Shown here in pieces: positions 12,226 through 23,704 of a stretch of DNA of 64,000 bases. The DNA comes from Cucumis sativus (lineage: Eukaryota; Streptophyta; Magnoliopsida; Cucurbitales; Cucurbitaceae): NCBI RefSeq assembly GCF_000004075.3, contig NC_026657.2, forward strand, positions 8,370,001-8,434,000, given 5' to 3'. Position numbers and translations under genes: made by a program. A model generated the notes under the pieces. The model was not told where the DNA came from, did no database searches, and worked only from the letters and a program-made list of their open reading frames with translations. Position 1 is the stretch's first letter, and every line of letters starts with the position of its first letter.

Positions 12226-15200
12226 ATGGCGTACCTCAGGACCGCCATGGATTCCGCCTTCTGGGATTTGAACATTTCTTCTCCTCAAACCCTCGCCGGA
12301 ACCGCCAAAGCCGTCCCCGGCGAACCATTTCCTCTCGATGGAGCTCGAGCCAGCCGTACCCTCAGGATTCAGCAACTCTCCTTCCTCGGCAATGGATTTC
12401 CTCTCGGAATTATCCCTTCATACTGTCCCACTGCTCACAAGGAGTTAGGCTCCTTTTCTCTTCAGTCGCTCTTGTTCATGATGCCTTCCGTCAAATGGTG
12501 AGTAGCTATTAGCAATCGTTTTTCTTCGTCTCTTTTGTTAGCGATAATGTCGATTGTTTGGTTACTCGGAAAATTTTAGGAAAATTAACCGTGTTTGCTG
12601 AAAAACGTATCGAAATTCAGAAATAGTTTTAGCCTTATTGAATCATTTGGTGTCTACTTAGACATCTGAGCTTTATGATCGTAAGTTCGTGGGTTAGTGT
12701 AGGCTATTTCTTTACGTTTCTGACATTTTTCTTTAATTAACTGCTACAGTGTTTTCCTTTCATAATGTTGGTGGATTTGATTGCTTAATTTTACTTGCAG
12801 TTTTCAATTAGCAGTGTCACACTCTTATCCAGCTCCGGAGTTCCAGTGTATATATTTTTATAGAATTTTGCTTCTTTGAAATTGAAATTTTCTTGACAGT
12901 AGTGAAGAGGGTAAATCAAACATTTAAGATATATTTTTCTTATTACCATGGTTTTTGGTATTGAGTTTTTGAAAATTATATTTGTTTCTCACAATTTCTT
13001 TACGCTACTTTTCATCTTTTTGAAGTAAACATTTGAATTTTTAAATATCAGTAAGAAAATAGATAACAAAACAAAGAAACCTTTAAAAACGTTGAGGAAA
13101 CTCAATTTTTGAAAACCAAAAACCACAATGTTTACCAAACAAAAAGCTCTTGGTTTTTTAAACATTGTGTCAGTTTTTCTTACCATTTCGTTAGTCTGGT
13201 AAAGGCATTTAAATTCTTAGTGAAGTTCAAGCAAGTTCTTAAAATTCTTTTTTTTTTCCTTCTAATTTTCTAATATTGCTACAAAGTAACATATATATAT
13301 ATATATAATGGCAAAGACAAAGTATTAAATAGTCATCAAATCAAACGGGGACCAATGGACTTTGTTTAAGTATTTACGTTTTCCATCAAAATTCATTTGC
13401 TTTACATATTTCCGCTCGTTGTTCTACTGTCAGATTAGCAACTCATGTTGAACTTACTGATAGAACTCATTGTTATCCATGAAAAGGGGTCGGGGATGAT
13501 TAGAGGAGTGCTTTCCTTTATCCCAAACTGCCAAACTTTTCTTACTAAAACCACTCCTTCTTAGATCCTACCCTCTCTATATTCTGACCTCAGTTTTGTT
13601 CTCTTAACTTCACCTTTTAGTTTTACAATTTGGGCACGCCAAGGGTAGCTTACAAGTTAATTTAAGTCCCTCAATCTTGAAATGTTTCTTCTAATATCAC
13701 ATACCCTTCATCGGGATTTTCACACAAATGAAGTTTGCGCTTCTCATTCATTTCAGTAAGAATTTGTGAAGGAAAATGGTCCAACATGACCATATTTACC
13801 TCTGACATTGTTTAGATTGCAATTTTTTCTAATGGATTTTTTACACTTTTAGGTGGGCTGGATTGGTTGGTCAATTTCGTCCAAAGAAACTGATATCTTC
13901 TATAAAAGCTCAAATTTCTGCTGTGGAACAGCTTGAACTTTCTGACCTGAAAGACATTGCTAGTCTGTTCTTGGACAAATCACTCTATACGTATGGTATA
14001 TGCTCTCAGTTTTCTACAGGTCCCTTTTCATCTGTATATGTCAGCACAGAAAAGCTTGGTGAGAGGAAAGGGCATCGCCACAAAGCGATGTTTTATCACA
14101 GGGTGAGGATTGCAGTCTCCTAGGTCACGTTAAGTGATAATTTTAGGAACAGAGATAAATGCTTTTCATCTGGTTCTTTAAATCATTATATCTGCCCTTG
14201 TTCCATGAGTTGCAAGTTTTTTCTATCGTACTTCAATATTAACTCTGAAGGGTTGATAGTGGTATACATTTTACTTCTGTTGGGCCTCCATGTTCGAAAG
14301 TTCGTAAGCTTCATTTTTTTAGTGCAACTTCTTAGCATTTGCGAACATTTTAAGGAATATATTGTTCCATAGCAGACACTTACTTTGCTTGTCTATAAAA
14401 ATTTGAATTACATTTCTGCAGCTTCCTGAGCATGATATAAATGTAGATGCGGCTTGGCCAGAGCTCTTCATTGATCATAAAGGTCAATATTGGGATGTGC
14501 CCGAGTCTATATCTTTGGATCTTTCATCTCTTAAGTCTGAATCTGGTTTGCGATACCGGGTTGGGTTGCATAAGAATGGTGGCGTTCCCCGGGCGCTTAA
14601 TTCTACCAATAGCGATGACCCACCTCTTACTCTTTTGCCTGGATTATGTGCAAAGGCTGCATTCTCTATTGAAAAGAACAGGGACCTTTGGAGGGACAAC
14701 TTAAGTGAGGAAGAGATGACGATAAACTACATCCGGACAGGCCTGAAAAAAGAGCCAGCATATGACGTGCGCCTTGATGAACCTCATGCTGCCATATCTG
14801 GAATCATCGGTCAGTCTACCGTTTTCTAAATTTTGGTTTTCAGCATATGCATGTGTGCTACTCCTCTCTGACCTTCCTCTACGTGCACGAAATTAGAAAG
14901 CGTTATTTCAAAATATCGATTATAATAGCCTTGCTTGTTTCGTATCAAATATTTGCATATCAGGTGGCACTGTTAGCTCTTGGTTTGGAGGCAGCGACAC
15001 TGTTGGGTCCAATGGAGATGGAAACTTAACTATGGGCCATAAGAAAAGAAGTCCATTGAATGCTGATCTTTTTGGTTCAATTTGCTATACTTACCAACAT
15101 GGGAAGTTTCTAAATGATTTTAATGACCTTACGAGGATCGATGCTCGGTTAAGTATTTCGTCAGCTTCAGGGTTTGCCAAGAGAGTTTTTCATGTTTTCA

Positions 15201-15568
15201 AGAAATCTGTTGATGATCTTGAGAGATCAAAATCTTCTCCCAGACTCAATTTGATCTTTCAACAACAGGTAAAAGTGTCTTTTAGCTTTGCAATACCAAT
15301 GCCGGTCCCTATTCATATAGAAGAGATCAGTTCACACTTCAATGATATTGAAAAGAAATGACATTTGCAGGTTGCGGGCCCGATTGTCTTCCGTTTAGAA
15401 TCCAAGCTTTTGCTCGATTCTGCATCTGGCAAGATCGGTCCCCATGTCGAGGACACAATATGCAGCTTAACTTATTCTTTTCTGGATCTTGAATCAGCCA
15501 AAGCTGTTTTCTGGTATTCTCCCAAAAGGAAAGAAGGAATGGTCGAGTTGCGCCTATATGAGTTTTGA
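12226..15568 (+). CDS. TGD4: TRIGALACTOSYLDIACYLGLYCEROL 4, chloroplast outer-envelope lipid-transfer protein
   Basis: Five exons, all GT-AG: 12226-12497, 13853-14102, 14422-14809, 14964-15268 and 15371-15568, giving 470 residues; Arabidopsis TGD4 has about 480. Recognisable blocks are DLNISSPQTLAGTAKAVPG near the start, GLVGQF after exon 1, DKSLYTYGICSQF, FIDHKGQYWDVP, LLPGL.AKAAFSI, VSGIIGGTVSSW across the exon 3-4 junction, and the C-terminal AKAVFWYSPKRKEGMVEL. TGD4 is a beta-barrel-like outer-envelope protein that binds phosphatidic acid. It works with the TGD1-2-3 ABC transporter to move ER-derived lipid into plastids for galactolipid synthesis. There is no classical transit peptide, as in the family. 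Intron 1 is unusually long (about 1.36 kb). All exon joins keep frame and the gene looks intact. Confidence 0.93.
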
Positions 15569-16592
15569 TTTTGACATCATTAAATTTGGTTAGAGTTAGA
15601 CTGATATGCATTCAATTCTTAGCTTTTTGACACCAAAATCGGCTCATATAGAGTTAGTTTAGCACTTGATGAGGCCTTTCTTCCCATCTATTTAGTGTTG
15701 CACAACTCTTGCAGGTGTAAAATATGTTGTGCTGCTGTACTTGTTCACACCAGCACTTGAAATTATTGAACATACAGCAAAACTTGGGCTGTTCTTTGTG
15801 CCTAGTCTTCTTCTCTTTGAATCTTCGTTCATTCAGGATCGGCTTCGAGGAATCGTACTGAATCCTCTTGAAATCAAACATCATTCGTTCAAGTAATTTA
15901 TGCGTAAATGTATTTGAGCCTTGGGCAATATGCAATTTTATACCATCCATGTTCGTTCATTCGAGTAATTTACGCTCCGTCAATACTTACTCTTCGATAC
16001 ATATTTGTTGAATGATTTATACACTATCATATCATTTTCAACAATCTTCTCGTTTTATTCTTCAAATAATTTAAAATTATTATCCAACACCCTAAATTCA
16101 GTTTTTTTTTCCTGGTAATTTTCTTGATTTTATCCCAAAATTCTCGTTTTTAATGTTTTTTAATTTTTCAATTTAAGTGTTGGATTAATGTTAAAGATTT
16201 AAATCTCTCCATCTTCTTATTATCAAAAACTATTTAAAACTATTTAGACTTTTAAACTCTAATTATTTTTAAATTATTGTTGTTTCCATTGGAAATGCAT
16301 AAACATTAAACACAACGTTTCTAGTACAACAAAGAAAATAAATACGAGCAAACTTTTAGTTCTAAAAAATTTCATATTTTATGAAAGATAGAGATGAATT
16401 ATTCGAGAATTTATTGATTAACGTTAACAGGACAGTGAATCTAAAAGTGCCATTTCAGTTTTTGGTCCTCACTTCTTACTTGTAGTTCGTTAGTATAAAG
16501 AACGCTCTAGAATTTCTCTTCCCTCCCTAAGAGACGTTTCTCCCGCTCATCTCATTCCATTCCCACACAGCTTTCCTTCTTCGACTTGATTC
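15569..16592. other. intergenic DNA between TGD4 and CPN10
   Basis: This stretch holds the TGD4 3' flank and AT-rich spacer. Minus-strand open frames here have no recognisable domain. The CPN10 leader, rich in CT (about 16500-16590), precedes the next ATG. I see no further gene. Confidence 0.5.
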
Positions 16593-18940
16593 ATGGCGAT
16601 GGCGTCTACGTTCTTCACAGTTCCAAAGCCCTTTATCAACACCCCTAATACTTCACCTTCTGTATCTACACGGCGACTAATAACCGGTACGCCAAGGAAG
16701 GAGTAACTCCACTGATAGATTATTGCATTTTCTTTTCTCGATCGAATTGGTCTCAATCCGTCTTCTGAATTTCTTGATGATTTTGTTTCTTGAGTTTTCA
16801 ATAGGAGGATTGCGAAGTAGCAATTTGAAAGTCAGCGCAATTTCTAAGAAATGGGAGCCTGCGAAGGTATTCGTATTCCTCTCGTTTTTTCTCCTCCCTC
16901 AAATCTCTTATGCGATTTCTATGCTTATTCTTGACATTTTATGATGCTTGTGGATTTCAGGTGGTTCCTCAAGCTGATAGAGTTCTTGTCCGTCTTGAGG
17001 AGCTTCCCGAGGTAAGCTTACACTTAGCAAAAATGGCGAATGAATTTGAAGTATTCGTAACTCGTATAAGTTGTTTGATGGATTGAACACTGTAGCAAAC
17101 TCCAAAAATTTGAGATATGTTATACTATGGCAGAAATCAGTTGGTGGAGTTTTGCTGCCTAAATCAGCTGTCAAATTTGAGCGATATCTTGTGGGAGTGG
17201 TGAGGAAAATCCTTCCACTACAGTTGCAATTTCTCTGAATTTATTCCCATGATAGAATGTATTTGATAATTGAATTGATATTATGTTTCTATCAGATTCT
17301 ATCCGTTGGAACAGAGGTTGGAGGAAATGATATTGCACCCGGAAAAAAGGTAATAAGAGATTTAATTTAGCTAAAGTTTGAACTGTGATTGTGTTCTATA
17401 AATTTGGCTTTTCTCAAGTAATGGTGAGTTTGTAGTGGCTTTATTAAGGGAAACAGTTTCTTAATAAGCACCTTTAGAAAGTACATTTAAATGGTTTTGT
17501 AGTGTTTTAATAACAATTTTTTTTTTATTTAACTTGATACGACTCCAGTTAAAATCACTTTTATCATTTTCGAAAATCCCAAAACAACGTCACCCTCACT
17601 TATGAATGCAAACTTTTGGGACTTGATTTTGTCTAATAGAAACAAATGTTTATTGCCTTGCAGGTTCTTTTGTCCGACATAAATGCTTATGAGGTAAGTT
17701 GTTTAGTTTGGTGGAGTTATCATATATAAGGTTCAATATTCTCTCAATTATTTATATTCAATTTCCCTTCGAAATTATTGGTTACCACAACTGTACTGCA
17801 ATCAAGAATGCAGGTGGATGTAGCTTTTTAACCATATATTTTTGATTGGTAACTATAACTTGTTATTATTTTTATCATTATTATTATATATGTATATATA
17901 ACTCTTTTTACTTGGGATAATACTGTACATGCATACATTGTTTTAAATGATAGATTTCTTTAGATCTCTTACCGATCAACCTTAAGAAAATAGTTTTTAA
18001 GTCCTTGGGTATAGTTTTTAATAAAATATCATCGAATTACTTACTTTAGTTCCCACCTTTTCTCTTTTCAAAATTTGAACAATTGTCTTAAATAATTAAG
18101 TTCTTGCAGTTTACTAAAATTAAGGCATGGTTTCTTAAGTTAGTTGTTTGGGATATCAAGTATTTCTTAAGTTAGTTTACTAAAATGTGATGATTGGTCA
18201 TAGTGCCTCTTCAGAAAAATTTATCAAAATTCTAGCTGTATGACCAAAGTACTTAGTAAGATGGGACACTTTTGGCTATGCACCCTTGGAACTTATATCT
18301 TCTAACTCACCATGTATGATGGGCTTGCTACCTGACCCTCTCACTCATGTCATGAAGTCTGTTCATGTTCCTTTTTCTTCTTTCCCTACCGATTATATTT
18401 CCTTCTACTTTTCTTCGTTTCGGATCCCTACATGAAAGCAATGGATTCATTGAGGTTTCTAATATGTTAAATCATGGGATGAAGCCACGGCAACCTCTTA
18501 ATTTTACTTTAGGTAGTTGAAAGTGTTTACATCTGAGTATATATATATATATATAGAAGAAACCATCCATTATTATGATGGTAATTGGTACTTTATCTAC
18601 TTAGCTCTCTCACACTCACTCTTTACACGCACACATATCTACCTAGCTATGTTTGGATTTGAAAACAGTCAACATTTTGATGATCAAACCCCCATCGCAT
18701 TACATGTTTAACTTTTAGGATGGTAGTTGGTACCTTTAACTTTCGAACTTCTCTCTCATTGTCTGAGCTGTGTTTGGATTGAGAAATGCAGTTAATATTT
18801 GATGATTAATCCCCTAGATTATATTATATGTTTAAATAACTTGATTGTGAATGTTGATGGTGGTTTGGCAGGTGGATTTAGGCACAGATGCTAAGCACTG
18901 CTTCTGCAAAGCTGGTGATCTGTTAGCTATTGTTGAGTAG
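16593..18940 (+). CDS. CPN10: 10 kDa chaperonin, chloroplastic (single-domain Cpn10)
   Basis: Seven small exons: 16593-16686, 16805-16866, 16961-17011, 17134-17199, 17296-17349, 17664-17693 and 18872-18940, giving 141 residues. About 45 residues of Ser/Thr-rich, acid-poor transit peptide lead into KWEPAKVVPQADRVLVRLEE. The GroES fold follows, including the mobile-loop region EKSVGGVLLPKSAVKFERY and the C-terminal CKAGDLLAIVE. Cpn10 caps the chloroplast Cpn60 barrel and helps fold Rubisco and other stromal proteins. It has a single GroES domain, so it is the Cpn10 type rather than the double-domain Cpn20. The exon structure keeps frame throughout. Exon 6 is only 30 bases, and intron 6 (about 1.18 kb) carries a (TA)n run near 18540. 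Confidence 0.93.
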
Positions 18941-21900
18941 AGAAGCTTTCTCCAATACTACATTGCCAGATCCTCAGATTAGTTCTCTTTCCTGATTGTC
19001 ATTTGCTTGTTCCTTCTCCAATATTTGATATTCATTTTTGTTTTTATTGACCTCTTAGAAAGAATACCTTAAATTGTTTTTTTTTTTTTTTTTTAAATCA
19101 CTCAAACCTTCCAAGAAAAACAAGAATGAAATAGTTGTGCAATTAATTTTTCTTTCCCATCCTAGAAAACATAAAATCTTGTTGTTGTATACAGATTTGC
19201 ACATTTCTAAAAAACTTATTTGAATTTTAAACCAAGTTTCAAAAACATTTTTTTCTTTGAAAAAAATAAGTAATAAAGCAAGTAATTTCTTAGAAAGTGT
19301 GCAATTTTAAACTCGAGTCAAATTGCAATAACTACGGTTGAAGTAGGGTAGTAGGGTAGTGGTTATAAACTTGTAATTACACTCTTAAATTTATAATAGC
19401 TGTACAAATTAAACCTTCAAACTTAAACACACTTGGACTTTAAAGATAGCGGATTTAATTTTTATAATTGAAAACCCTTTAGTTTTTGTTTATTCTTCGT
19501 GGATGAGAGGTGTGTGATTAGGCAGGTAATTTTATTTTCCAAACTTTTAAAATACAAAAGATTAAAACCATGATTCAATAAAAAATCCAAAGTCAAATTC
19601 CACAGATCTAACTAATTATAAATCTCAGTTATGTGGTTTCAAATTTGCGTGGTTCTTAATTATTATGTTATCTACCAAATTCTCCCAATTGACTTCAATT
19701 CTTTATTTGCATGTGGATTTGTTCATCATACTACCTTCTTTTCTTCTTTCTAATGATAGGGATCAATATATTATTGGATAATGGTATTTAATTTTTTTTT
19801 TTTTTAATAAAAGTAAAAGATCCATCATACTTGATTTACAAACATCCCCAACCCTTGCATCTGTTAAAATGTGATTGGATAATTGTGACTGCTGGAGGTG
19901 GAGCAACCACAACCACCGGAAACATGGCGTCACTGTTATCGGCACCACTTTCCTTTTTCGTTCTTTTTTGAGGTATTCATCCTCTCTTCCACTTGATCAA
20001 TTTCATCTAATGAATGGGTTCACCCATTCTTGATTTAGCCTAGCACATTATTCTTAAATATTATTATTCAATTCTCCCACTTATCCTAAGTTTTCAAAAT
20101 ACAAACACTCCTCCCTAATTGCAAATATAATAATTAGATTTAAAATAAAATAATTAAGTATACAACATTATTTTTAAAAAAAATTGAAAATATAGCAAAA
20201 TATGTAAATATTGGATAGAAATCTATCAAAATCTATCCTTAATAGATTTTGTCATGTTTGTCATTTTTTAAAATTTTGTTGTATGCTTAATTATTATTCC
20301 TAAACTTATCATCCATTGTAATTATCCATATAATTTACAAAAGGTAACAAAATTTCTGATTTTTAAAAATGAATGAAACTATAGTCTTTTTAAAGAAATA
20401 TTGATGTATTTGTATTTTGAAAAAAACACTAATTTTATGGTATTAATGATGAAAAAACAACTAATTAATTTTCATGAATTTCAATTTGTGTTTCTAGATG
20501 CTTTTTTTTCTTCTTTCTTAGATGTCAATATTTGAAGGAACCCTATCCCCATTGTTGTCCTATAATAATAATTAAAAAAAAAAAAAAGGAACTCCATTTT
20601 AGAGATTATAAATAATAAGATAGAGTTAGATAAAAATGTGAAATTGGAAGGTGATGTATTATGCAGAGAGAAAACAGGTAGGATGCTTGGTATTGTTTTT
20701 CCAAATCCAAACTAACTGTCCCAATTCAACTACTTCTTTTTCCCTCCCTTCTCCTTCTGAAAACCAGTCACCAAACATTCATTTTTTCCACCTTTTTCTT
20801 AATACCTATTTTCTTAGCTTCATTTTAATAATAACCAATAAATTCATTGTTCTAAACAAATAAAGAAAACAGTAAAATCTCTGTCATTTTGATTGTGAGT
20901 GAGTGAGCGAGTTTGTTTTCGCAAACTACCCAAATCAAAACACCATGTGAAAACTTCTTTATCTTCTTTTTAATATAAGAAGCCCATTTCCCATTACGAA
21001 ATTTGGAAACTCCAATCTCACATGTCCCATTCCACATTTAGTGCCTAAGATGTGACCTTTTTATTTTTGCTTTCTCCTTTCAACCATACTCCTCCCCCCT
21101 TTGACATCTAACTTGTCAACTATATTCATGTACATACATATATTATTTACTTTTTAAATTATTCCAATAATGTACTTGGTTTATTTTCTACTTCTGATGT
21201 ATCACTTTTGTAATTACATAGAAAGAGAAACTTCCAAGGATATTTCTTTTCTTTTTCCTTTTTCTTTCTTTTACCGAAGTGAAGAATAGAATCTCTAATT
21301 TTGAGATTAATGTTAGAAGTCTTATTGCACCTATTTTGACTGATAAAATTTCTTTTCCAAAAAAAATTAAAAGTGATTTGTTCACGTAATAAATTAATAT
21401 TAATTTGTAGTACTCGTGCCTATGGTAAATTATAATAGGTTATAATTATTATTTATGTTTTTCTCTATAAAATAGTTTTCAATTTAATTAACATGGTTTC
21501 AAATCTACCACAAACCCGAAAATCATATAATTAAGAATGTTAAACTGTAAATTCATTTGGATATTTTTCATGGGTATATATATTATATATATAGGAATTT
21601 GATATTTAAGAATCCAAAATTCTTTTTCTCCTGAAAAAGTAACCCAAAGCATATTCCTATTTGTTAAGAACCAAGAAGAACAATGGAGTATTATATTCAT
21701 AAATTAAAACCTATAATCCGTCATCATAACAAACATGACAAAATCTGGAAGAAAAAAAACTAACAGAGAAAGAAATGTGAACCCAAAGAAAGAAAGGAAA
21801 AAAAAAAAAAAAGATTATGTTTAGGTCTCACAAGTAGCAAGAATATGAGAAAGCTCAAGAAGCAGCCCTATAATCTTGGCCTCTTTATTTTCAGCAATTC

Positions 21901-22643
21901 ACTTTCCTATTTTCTTCCCCTTCTTTTCCTTTCTTTTTTGGCTAACAATTTCAACAAACAAGCAAAGCAATGATTCCTAAAGAGTTTCATTTCTCACAAA
22001 ATATCCCACAAAATCACTTCTTCATTCCATATCAACAACATTATACACAAAATACACTCAAGAAAAATCAATAACCAAACGAAAAATTACAAATTTGATC
22101 TCCATATAAGGAGAAACATCCAAATTTAGTTCTATAAAATCACATAAATAATCTGTATGATTTGATAAATTATAGCTTTTGACCAAAATTACCATTGAAC
22201 TATATGGAAAGAAAGGAAAGGAATTATGGAATGGGATAAATGGTTTTTTTTTATATATATATAGAAAGAAAAATGGCACATTTTTCATAAAATATGAATT
22301 CAAAGTGTGGTATTAGGCTTCACTGCCACGATGGGAAACTTTTGTTTACTTTAATCCCAGCCAAAACGAGGTAACAGAAAAATCTCAGCAATCTTTTTGA
22401 GCTTTTTGATTAAATGCCAACAAAATTAATGTTTGGTGTATAATTGTGAAAAAAAAAAATTATTCACAAGATTACCAGCTTGAATCTCAGCCGTTGACAT
22501 AATCAAAAGGATCAAAAGGAATAGGAATCTTCACCGTCCGTTTTCAATAAGGCAAAAAAAAGATATACTTGCGTACCAATCGGCCGGCGATTAACCCAAC
22601 TCCTTAAATTTCTAAATCCTCTTCCCGTGTGCTGTAATTACGA
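18941..22643. other. AT-rich intergenic DNA with one MITE-like repeat
   Basis: About 3.7 kb without a supported gene. It contains poly-T runs (about 19078-19094, 19793-19805), a foldback repeat (20151-20293), and CT-rich stretches near 20735-20800 and 21905-21945. The latter two could belong to an untranslated transcript but show no coding potential. Open frames are short, AT-driven and unlike any family I know. Confidence 0.5.
20151..20293. repeat. MITE-like foldback element
   Basis: The left end TAATTAAGTATACAACATTA is matched in inverted orientation by the right end (TTGTTGTATGCTTAATTATTA). The interior holds a partly self-complementary 'tagaaatctatcaaaatctatcc' core. At about 143 bases with no coding capacity it fits a non-autonomous DNA transposon remnant. 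Related pieces lie at 4841-4917 and about 8978-9070. No clear target-site duplication was found by eye. Confidence 0.5.
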
Positions 22644-23663
22644 TCATACCCCTGAAAACCACCGGAATAACTCGCTTATTTCCTCTCCGACGCGGTTGTT
22701 CTCCTGTTCCCATTCTCCCGCGACTGTCACCTCACTCCGTCGACTACTTCCGGTGAAGAACCTACCGGAGCCTCGGAAAGACAGTGCACGAGATGATACC
22801 GAATTCGAGAGCCTATCGACGTAGTCCTTCAGCCAATTCCTTCCAGACCCGACTTCCGCCGCTAGGCTTCGCTCTGTAGATACCGCTGATATAGGAGCTT
22901 CGATGTCCTCCTTATCGGAGACGCTCCTCCGGTGAGCATTGGTGAAGTTTACCTCGGAATCTTCTTCGACGAAATATTCGAACGATCCTATCGAATACGA
23001 TCTCCTTCCTTCGGCAGAGTCGGACGGCGCTTGTCTACGGCTAATACTGCCAATCTCGAGCCTAAAACTGTCCCCGCCGCGACCTTCGGCGGCATAGGAA
23101 GCCATGGATGCCTTCATTACATCGGATTCAGAAGCGAAAATGGCGGAGCGGCAAAGAGGACAACTCTGGTTCGATTGAAGCCAAGTATCGACGCATTGAG
23201 CGTGAAACGCATGGCAACAGAGAGGAAGAAGACGAAGCTGATCTTCCGCTTCAAATTTCGACAAACAAACGGCGCAATCAGCGGCGGCAGTGGAAGAACG
23301 ACGCGTGACGGAGGAGAAAGAGAACAGAGGAAGCGATTCGATTGGAGAGAAAGAGTTAGTACAACGAACCGCACTTTGTTCTGCTGGAATAATGCGGCGA
23401 CTAGAAACAGTAGAGGAAGATGACGATCCAGACAAGGCAGAGAGACGGAGAAGACACCGTCGGTTAAGGTAACGGAGAACAAGGCAGAGAATCCCCGAAG
23501 AAAAGGCTGTAAATGCAAGAATCGTAAGAATGATTAAGATGCTGGGACTGAGATTCTTCAACGAGGTGTGACTGGAGACCGGCGAAGGAGGAGGAGGAGG
23601 AGATGATGAAAAGTAGCCAATGGCAAGATCGTCCGGCAATGGCGGCGTCGGCGGAGAAGCCAT
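22644..23663 (-). CDS. ATL4: RING-H2 finger E3 ubiquitin ligase of the ATL family, ATL4 type
   Basis: An intronless gene of 339 residues. The chosen start is the internal ATG at 23663 (MASPPTPPLPDD), because the 74 residues upstream in the same open frame are a translated CT-rich leader. Domains in order: a Pro/Ser-rich N-terminus (1-38), one membrane helix (about 40-65, ILIILTILAFTAF), a basic/Ser-rich stretch, the GLD-like IESLPLF segment, and a RING-H2 finger. The finger spacing is C-x2-C-x15-C-x-H-x2-H-x2-C-x10-C-x2-C. After it come SFRLEIGSISRR, YSIGSFEYFVEE, RNWLKDYVDRLS and the end EISELFRWFSGV, all conserved with Arabidopsis ATL4. ATLs transfer ubiquitin from an E2 at membranes, often in defence or stress responses. 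Targets are unknown. Confidence 0.9.
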   Translation of the reverse strand: MASPPTPPLPDDLAIGYFSSSPPPPPSPVSSHTSLKNLSPSILIILTILAFTAFSSGILCLVLRYLNRRCLLRLSALSGSSSSSTVSSRRIIPAEQSAVRCTNSFSPIESLPLFSFSSVTRRSSTAAADCAVCLSKFEAEDQLRLLPLCCHAFHAQCVDTWLQSNQSCPLCRSAIFASESDVMKASMASYAAEGRGGDSFRLEIGSISRRQAPSDSAEGRRSYSIGSFEYFVEEDSEVNFTNAHRRSVSDKEDIEAPISAVSTERSLAAEVGSGRNWLKDYVDRLSNSVSSRALSFRGSGRFFTGSSRRSEVTVAGEWEQENNRVGEEISELFRWFSGV

Positions 23664-23685
23664 TGCAGTAATATGTCTAAATTTT

Positions 23686-23704
23686 AGAGAGAGAGAGAGA
23701 GAGA
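23686..23704. repeat. (GA)n microsatellite in the ATL4 leader
   Basis: An uninterrupted AG run, read as (CT)n on the gene strand, about 20 bases upstream of the ATL4 start. CT-rich 5' leaders are common in plant genes. It is likely variable in length between lines. Confidence 0.8.

Noticed and set aside
22932-23518. Plus- and minus-strand open frames overlapping ATL4
   Set aside because: They are shadows of the GC-rich ATL4 coding sequence in other frames and lack domains.
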